Both the position numbers and the translations under genes were made by a program. Below, piece by piece: positions 57,219 through 64,000 of a stretch of DNA of 64,000 nucleotides. The notes below the pieces were generated by a model that saw nothing but the letters and a program-made list of their open reading frames with translations, was not told where the DNA came from and made no database searches. Origin of the DNA: Benincasa hispida (Eukaryota > Streptophyta > Magnoliopsida > Cucurbitales > Cucurbitaceae). The stretch covers positions 42,589,751 to 42,653,750 of the forward strand of contig NC_052350.1 in the NCBI RefSeq assembly GCF_009727055.1. Direction: 5' to 3'. How positions within the stretch are numbered: position 1 is the first letter of the stretch; each line of letters starts with the position of its first letter.

Positions 57219-59151
57219 TGAAGGAACATTTACATGAGGATTTCCATGAGCAATAGAATGATCGTTCCAAATTTCATTCGTATTTGAACATACACAATTA
57301 TAATCAAGAAACGGAAACTTACATGCTACGCATAAAACGAAATTACAGCATGCTTTCAACAAGATCAAGGGAAAGAATAAACATACCTTTGAAGACTCAT
57401 CTTCAATTTCCTTTGATCACGAAGGCTCGTTCAATCTCCAAGACTGCAACTCACGAACGCTCGAGCTCAGAGACCGCAACACAGCACCACACAAACACCA
57501 AAAACACAACGAACGACCTCCAAAAATCTCGACTTATTCAAGTTGAGTACGACACTACCACAATGGCTACCTTGGTATTCTCGGTGTGAGAATCCAGACG
57601 TGTGGGCTCTTTATGGACTTGGTTAAGGGAAGAGACAAGAGGAAGAACAATCGTGTAAATGATTGAGCAAGTGGGAGATGACAAGGTCTATAGTATAGAC
57701 AATGCCCAATCGTTTAACAAATGTTACGCGATCGTTTAACAAAAGCTTAACGATTGTTTAGCTAAAGGCCAGCTGAGTGATCTGTCGTGTAGTGTCACTC
57801 CACGATCGTTTAGTCTCTCTTCAGCTATCGTTTAGTGCATCTAATCCACTTGACAGCCAACCATGAACTGAGAAATGGAAATCTCAATTCAACAACTCCT
57901 AAAATTAGAAAATCATTTTTCCTTTTATCTCACGATTACCATGAAACCACTAATAACCTCCCACTCAATCAGTTATTAGAGAAAAGGAGATAATTATCCA
58001 GTAATTAATATAATTATAAATATACATGATAACCAACTTACCATACTATATTTATAACCTATAGTTTTAATATTTCATCTCATGAAACATATAAATCATA
58101 GCTTTTTTTCTATTTCATGGTACTTAATGTAACTCTCATTTACATTAATCCTCCACTTGATGTATCTCATACATCACACCGATCATATCATATATAATCC
58201 AATTTTCTCTTGTCAATTTGAACATTTCAAATCAACACCAAGATCTGATTCTCAACTTGAATCCATTGAGCTACCAAGGAGACATTATGGACCTGTAGCT
58301 CGAAGCTCCAAAGGTATGTAAATAACTGACTAAACTCTTTAGTCACAAGATCCACCATCCGTTAACAGCTGAGCACTCCACTAAAGACTGACAGCTGAAC
58401 TCTCTTTACTACAGATATGTTATGTGTCCTAATCAACTAATCAACAGTACGATAACCTTTCACAAATCGCTCTTATGTACAGCTGGGCCAATAACTGTTA
58501 TGCCCCTGTAGTTACATCTAACTCCTTAGGTACCGCTGATCCCTTTAATGAACATAAATCATAGTTCTACTATGACCGAGTCGTCTCTTTCAAAGAGAAG
58601 CTGTGGCCACTATGTTCAAGACCCGAAATCAACCTTTAAGGGAGCAATCTATCTACTTACCCCTGTTTTGTGGAAGGAATGAATTTCATATTGTGTAATT
58701 GAGTTCCAAGCTCCTAAACCAGACAATTCCCCAAAAAAGTAGGCATGTTGAGTGGGCAATTTAGCCACTCTCACCTATACTAAGGACCACCCTCAAAGGC
58801 AGGAGTCCCAAAACACTTAGGATTGAGGTCATATCATCTATGGTCGTTTAGGTGAGATGTAAGTCTCCAGTATCAACGACGTTATATACAGATACGAATC
58901 ATCTCATGGTCCAGTCTTATACATACTCTTTATATAGGATACCCCGCTCACATGTTTCCACATAAATGGTCAGGATCTACCATCTGTAGTAGTTTACAAC
59001 ACTTGCAAACCTCTACAAAGCGGGTCGTATTCGTAGTGTCACCAGGACTAGGAATCCCTCCTTAATCCTTATATTACAGACCTATTTAGGTTATCACTTA
59101 AGGCATGATCTACTTGTATATCTCATATACATGCTTAAGTTTACATACGAT
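57219..59151 (-). mobile_element. Copia LTR related to element A's, cut by a gypsy insertion
   Basis: TGAAGGAACATTTACATGAG ... TTAAGTTTACATACGA aligns with most of element A's LTR. Palindrome array at about 57640-57860; conserved block at about 58430-58550. The final 100 or so bases of the LTR are missing because the gypsy LTR begins at 59152. Confidence 0.85.
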
Positions 59152-60884
59152 TGATGCTTGTATTTTATGAAGTGGAAATGTGGATGATATGCATTGATGG
59201 AATTGCATTGTGTACTCAAGTTTCCCCAGTGGAATTCAAGTGTAAATTCCTCTGAGTTTCCTGGTAAGTCTAGGGTCGAATACAGGGACTTGTGAAAACA
59301 GATTGCGTTGGTAATTTTTATAAAAACTTTGCGGTCCTAAGTTTACGACTTTATCGAAGTTCTACACGCTTTCATTTTCAAAAGCTTCTGTTAGATTCTT
59401 TCCTATGGTGTGGATAAATAAATAAAGTGTTGGGTTTGTTGCATTGATGAAAAGTAAATAAATGTGGTGGAGTTTGAAAAGAGTTGGTAAATGGAAGATG
59501 CGATGAATATGTGGTAAACGGGTTGAGAAGGGTTTCGGCTAACATTCCCTAGAATGTGTTCATGCTATACGATCATGCAACATGCACACAATAGTAAACC
59601 ACCTCTCTGTACGAATACCACGGCTTCTAAGGCTAGAACGCATGTGATATATGTGACAAGTCTACAAGGTCTACACATAGATCTCTATTTCTATTTATGC
59701 GATGACAACATGATATCCATACAAATATGCGACCACATAATATCATTCCCATCTCTAGGATGCATGCGATGCAGGTGACAAACAGAGCTTATCTCTAAGT
59801 CCCTATCTCTTGTTTATGCAGTTCTAATCTTGCTCTCTCGATTCCAGATTCTAACCTAGCTCTCTCGAGACATTAGGTTCTTTCTTTAGACTCTCTCTCG
59901 AGTAACTCTAAAGGGTATTTTGCACAACATAAAACAAGACAATCGCAAGCAAAGAACTTCCTAGGTCATGTTAGCTTAGTTCTTCTCAACCCATTCGACT
60001 AGTTTAGCTACTCATGCATATTAAGAGAGTGAACAGATGTAGAAATAGAACTTCCATTATATAAGTATGAAGATGAAGTACAGAATAACAATGCAAGTAT
60101 AAAATAAAGAGCCTGGTAGCAATCTCTTGCTGCCAGGCATTTACAATGTTTCTACTTGTGCTCAAAATATAATCTCACTCTTACGAGAGTCAGCCTGCTC
60201 TCTACTCTTACGCCCCAAGGTTCTCTCTCGAGTTGTCCTGAGTGATCTCCGGCGCCACCACTCTTCTCTTACTCCACCTTAAAATGGAAAGCAAACTATG
60301 AATAGAAGCGTGAACTAAACGGTGAACTAATCAACTGGTTAACCCTTTCTTTGAAGAATGTCCTTGGTATTTATAGAGCATCCATGGTGAAAGCTAGCTT
60401 CTCTCTCTTGGTTGTACAGATGGGACAACTTTAATTCCTGACTGATGCACCGGATAATTGTCACCGATAAAGCTGAATGTACTTTCTGACCGTTATCGGC
60501 TGTCAACTTAATTTGGATTCGACTGCCATCAGCTTTCTGTCCCATCACTCTTAATTATCCTTTCACTCGGATGCGCCCACCATGTTGCGCTGACCAAGTT
60601 GCGGCGATCCTTCTCGGGTGAATGTTTGCGAGCACGATCAACGCAAAGCCTTGCGGTGAAGTTACGCTCGACCACTGATTTTCTATGATCACAATTCTTG
60701 TATTGTGTTAACGCATATTCTGCACAAAAATACAAAGTTCAACTGTTCTAATTCGCTGGACACATGCGACCGCAATATTACGAAATTGATTCTTAATGGA
60801 CGCAAGTTAACATATTTCATCAACGTAATCCAATATTGTTTAAGAACTTAACACTATGATAACGTTCATTTCTGCCCATTATCA
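59152..60884 (-). mobile_element. Ty3/gypsy 3' LTR
   Basis: TGATGCTTGTATTTTATG ... TGCCCATTATCA, 1733 bp, TG...CA on the minus strand. The right side is followed by CACCCCTAAATTTAAAC, the complement of a purine-rich tract ending TTTAGGGGTG, as expected for a 3' LTR. It is less AT-rich than the copia LTRs. Its open frames have no support as genes. Confidence 0.85.
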
Positions 60885-62168
60885 CACCCCTAAATTTAAA
60901 CAATACTTGTCCTCAAGCATAAGCTAAAGATTCCTTTAGCAAGTCAACTGCACAGTTCTTTTTCTAGACTTCTCAAGGATACTTCATTCAAATCTTATAT
61001 ACCAGAATTTTCTTAAGTCTTATTCAAGTCTCTTCTTAAAATATTTCTAAGACTTAGGGACTGCAAGCTTACCTTTCAAAAGAACTTTACTAAATTTCGA
61101 AACATCGCATGATTTATTTTAAAAAAGAAAATTTTCTATCGGGGTGACAAATGATTTTATCCTTGCACAAAAATTTTCTTCATTGCTATTTTTTTTCTGA
61201 CCTTGCACTGATCCGAGTGCCTTGCCTTCGTTTTGGCTTGCCCCCACAGGTGTCATGCAGACATCCAACTATGGGTAAGTGCCTTTCACAACTTAACTCT
61301 TATCAGCATGGGTTTCCCATTGCGTTGACAGTGGAGTTGTTATTCTCAATTTTTTTTTTAGAAATAGCAAGGTCGAAAATAAATACCTCATCCCCAAATT
61401 TAAAATGCGGCAATATCCTCATTGCCAAAAGATTAAAATAAGTCATGCGATGGTCATAGAATGCATTGTAAAGAGAGTTTGAAAAAAAGCTAGCAAACTC
61501 CTAACTTCTAGAAATATTTCATGAGGTGACTATGTTAAGACTAAGTTGACTCTAGTATATACGAAAGAAATAGAAGAATATTTTTCATCATTGAAATCAT
61601 ATTTGGCAAAGAAACAGAATGCGGAAACTCACTAAATTTATCTGTCAATTGATTACGGTGATCAAAGAGGATGCGGTAATAAAACTTTGAAAACTAAAAT
61701 GCAATGTGATTGCGCAAAATTTGAAATAAAGATAAGGAAGAATACACCCCCAAATTTTGCGTTATCACCAGCATTGTATTGACGCATCCATCTTTGTGGC
61801 GATCTCTCTTTTTTGGGTTGCGGTGATGGAGTAAGATAAGTACTTTGTCGCGTAACATCTCCGCAATCCAGCGCCTCGATCGTTGCAAGAAAAACAAAGA
61901 GAGGGTCAAATTATTTTAAACAAAATAAAACTCGTTATCGCATTTTTTATTAAAAAATAAAATAAGGATATGTAAAGATTGAAAGGATAAAGTGAAAATT
62001 TCGAATAATGGAAAAGAGTTGAAGAATTGATGTTTCCCAAAACCTACGTCCCTGATAGATTGCGATCATTTTATAACGCAGGGACCACCTACTTCCGTCT
62101 TTATTCAAAGTTATTTAGTTCCATGGAGTCGACTTGGCGATGCGAGCCTTCTCCATGATATGCCTTTA
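60885..62168 (-). other. Gypsy 3' non-coding/post-pol region
   Basis: Lies between the PPT and the end of pol. In Athila/Tat elements this interval may hold an extra ORF. Here only short broken frames are present and I recognise none. Confidence 0.55.
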
Positions 62169-62640
62169 CTATTTGCCCTTGACTTTGAATATGTTGGTTC
62201 CAATGTCATTTGATAACTCAACCGCGCCATGCGAAAATACTTGTCTAATTACGAATGGTCTGGACCATAGCTTTCCCAGGAAGGCAGATGTGAATTGAAG
62301 AGCAAGACCTTTTGCCGACTTGGCGGTTCTTACCGCATATGTGTTGATCATGCTAGTGCTTGGTGCGCTCTTTATAAATCTTCGTATTTTCATATGCATT
62401 GTTCCTCCATTCTTCTAGCTCGACCAGTTGCATTTTTCGCACTTCCCCTGCCTTCTTCAAATCAAAATTCAGCTTCTTTACCGCCCACAGTGCCTTATAT
62501 TCCAGCTCTAAAGGCAAGTAACACGCTTTACCAAATACTAGCGCATATGGGGACATACCTATGGGTTTTTTAAATGCGGTCCAGTATGCTCACAACGCAT
62601 TGTCAAACTTTGTCGCTCATTCTTTTCATGAAGGCTTTAT
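62169..62640 (-). pseudogene. Gypsy integrase C-terminal region
   Basis: Minus-strand reading: [20 protein letters not shown] then [40 protein letters not shown] and KLWSRPFVIRQVFSHGAVEL. This is the conserved post-core part of Athila/Tat-type gypsy integrases. Two frames are used, with a shift near 62355-62400. Confidence 0.85.
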
Positions 62641-63000
62641 TACCTTCTAAGGTATCGACTTAATTTCTTGATTGGACACTTCAGTCTGACCATTCGTTTG
62701 CGGATGGTATGCGGTGGCCACTTTGTAGAGGATATTGTACTTGTCCAGTAACTCCTTGATATTATGATTGATAAAGTGGGATCCTTCATCACTTATGATG
62801 GCACAAGGAGTGCCAAAATGAGTGAAAATATATTTCTTCAGAAATTGGGAGACTACCGCCACATCACTTGCGGTACATTCTATTGCCTCTACCCACCTGG
62901 AGACATAATCGACGGCTAATAAAATATAGTGTTTACCATGTGAGGGAGGGAATGCTCCCATGAAATCAATCCCCTATACATCGAATAATTCCAGCTCCAA
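62641..63000 (-). pseudogene. Gypsy integrase catalytic core
   Basis: After a stop that interrupts the usual FDVWGIDFMG block (seen as FDV, TAG, GIDFMGAFPPS) come LLAVDYVSRWVEAIE (first D), FGTPCAIISDEGSHF (second D) and ATAYHPQTNGQTEVSNQE (E). All three catalytic residues are present, but the stop upstream and frame changes downstream leave it non-functional. Confidence 0.9.
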
Positions 63001-63366
63001 GATAGTGTTCATTGGCATTACGTTTTTCCATGAAATGTTGCCTGTGCATTGACACCGATCACACTTCACGTAGTCAACAACATCCTTGAATAATATAGGC
63101 CAAAAGAATCCATTTTACAAAACTTTGGCTGCAGTGCGCTGCCCTCCGAAGTGCCCACCATATGGTGAGTTGTGGCATTGTGACAATATGCGTTGTTGAG
63201 TAGCATTTGGTACACACAACCAAATAATCTGGTCTGCACCTCTCCTATACAGATTTTGCTCATCCCAATAATAATGTCTGCATTCATGCTTGAGCTTCTT
63301 CTGTTGGTGATAGGTGTAGTCTTCAGGGAATTGCTTGTAAACCAAATAATTAATGATGTCCGCATA
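63001..63366 (-). pseudogene. Gypsy integrase zinc-binding domain
   Basis: RHYYWDEQNLYRRGADQIIW, then CHNSPYGGHFGGQRTAAKVL and the later CDRCQCTGN-like part give the H-H-C-C pattern. Overlapping frames show at least one shift near 63115. Confidence 0.8.
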
Positions 63367-63640
63367 CTAGGGCAATTCTTCTATGTGGAATAGCTGCTTG
63401 TCCGGGAACACGACACTCACCTCAGCCTCATTACGGTCAACTTCAAGATTTTCCATTCTAGACAAATGATCCGCAACCTGATTCTCTGTCCCCTTCCGAT
63501 CAATTATTTCGATATCAAATTGTTGAAGGAGGAGAACCCATTTGATCAACCTCAGCTTTCCGTCCTTCTTTGTCATTAAGTATTTGATTATCGAGTGATC
63601 AATGTGGATGAGTACCTTGGTTCCCAACAGGTATGCCTAG
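63367..63640 (-). pseudogene. Gypsy RNase H domain
   Basis: [20 protein letters not shown], then [20 protein letters not shown] and [16 protein letters not shown] are typical gypsy RNase H landmarks. The frame is continuous upstream into the RT-to-RNase H linker except for a stop in LEKF(stop)AYLLG. Confidence 0.88.
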
Positions 63641-64000
63641 AATTTCTCCAATGTAAAAATCACAGCCAAGAGTTCTTTCTCTGTGGTGGTATAATTTGTT
63701 TGAGCAGGGTTTAAAGTTTAACTCGCATATGCGATGGGATGCAAAATTATTTTTCTCTTTTCCGCTAAAGCTGCTCCCATCGCATACCCACTTGCGTCAC
63801 ACATGATTTCAAATGTAGTGTCCAGTCCGACATAATTAACACGGGTGCGATAATCAACGCATTTTTTAAAACTCTGAATGCGTTGAGGCAATTGTTGTCA
63901 AACTCAAATTTTCTGTCTGCCTCTAATAACGCACTCAGTGGTCATGCTATCTTAGAAAAGTTCTTGATGAATCGTCTGTAAAATCCGACGTGCCCCAAGA
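63641..64000 (-). pseudogene. Gypsy reverse transcriptase, thumb and connection region (runs off window)
   Basis: From the window edge: LGHVGFYRRFIKDFSK, ADRKFEFDNNCLNAF-like and TEKELLAV-like parts spread over shifted frames with stops. The LGH.GFYRRFIKDFSK block is typical of the Athila/Tat lineage. The catalytic palm lies beyond the window. Confidence 0.85.

Noticed and set aside
59554..60735. Short frames in the gypsy LTR
   Set aside because: LTR sequence, no homology, frames on both strands.

Overview
This is plant nuclear DNA, very AT-rich and dominated by transposable elements. Only one credible intact host gene is visible. Dicot-type 5'-leader architecture, plant-only transposon lineages (copia, Athila/Tat-like gypsy, CACTA, hAT and other MITEs) and repeat words I associate with cucurbit genomes suggest a dicot, possibly Cucurbitaceae. 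The family assignment comes from memory of repeat style and is weak.

Layout. 1-8.6 kb is gene-bearing: AT-rich DNA with a MITE-like family, then a small AT-hook nuclear protein gene (CDS 5428-5844). The gene is predicted to have a long 5'-UTR intron and short upstream ORFs. From 8.6 to 36.7 kb lies a nested stack of Ty1/copia elements that can be peeled apart by target-site duplications. An old plus-strand element (C) has its reverse transcriptase split by a solo LTR (11094-13241). Its 3' non-coding end is split by minus-strand element A (14229-27044), whose leader carries another solo LTR (20758-22967). Its 3' LTR is split by minus-strand element B (27298-34968), which lacks RT and RNase H. 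C's 3' LTR abuts a truncated, decayed CACTA (En/Spm) transposon (36676-41164). Its right terminal inverted repeat is intact and its left end is missing.

41-59 kb holds more LTR fragments (one with a perfect 195-bp tandem duplication) and a relic RNase H-like (RVT_3) domain. It also holds an hAT-type MITE with perfect TIRs and 8-bp TSD inside what may be a decayed exon, a solo LTR, an LTR nested in an LTR, and degenerate tandem repeats. From 59152 to the window end is a minus-strand Ty3/gypsy element (3' LTR, integrase, RNase H, part of RT). It was inserted into yet another copia LTR.

Two themes cross element boundaries. Dense arrays of a short imperfect palindrome (core CTAAACGATCGTTTAG) recur in the LTRs and long leaders of several copia families. 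A block of about 110 bp inside the LTRs is also kept across families whose other LTR sequence has diverged. These are the best candidates here for an undescribed functional element.

Assembly caution: four Tn5/Nextera mosaic-end junctions (one partial), a 505-base N gap and a single-N gap lie inside elements A and B. Local structure there is artefactual. No intact transposon protein is present; most of what is listed is relic.
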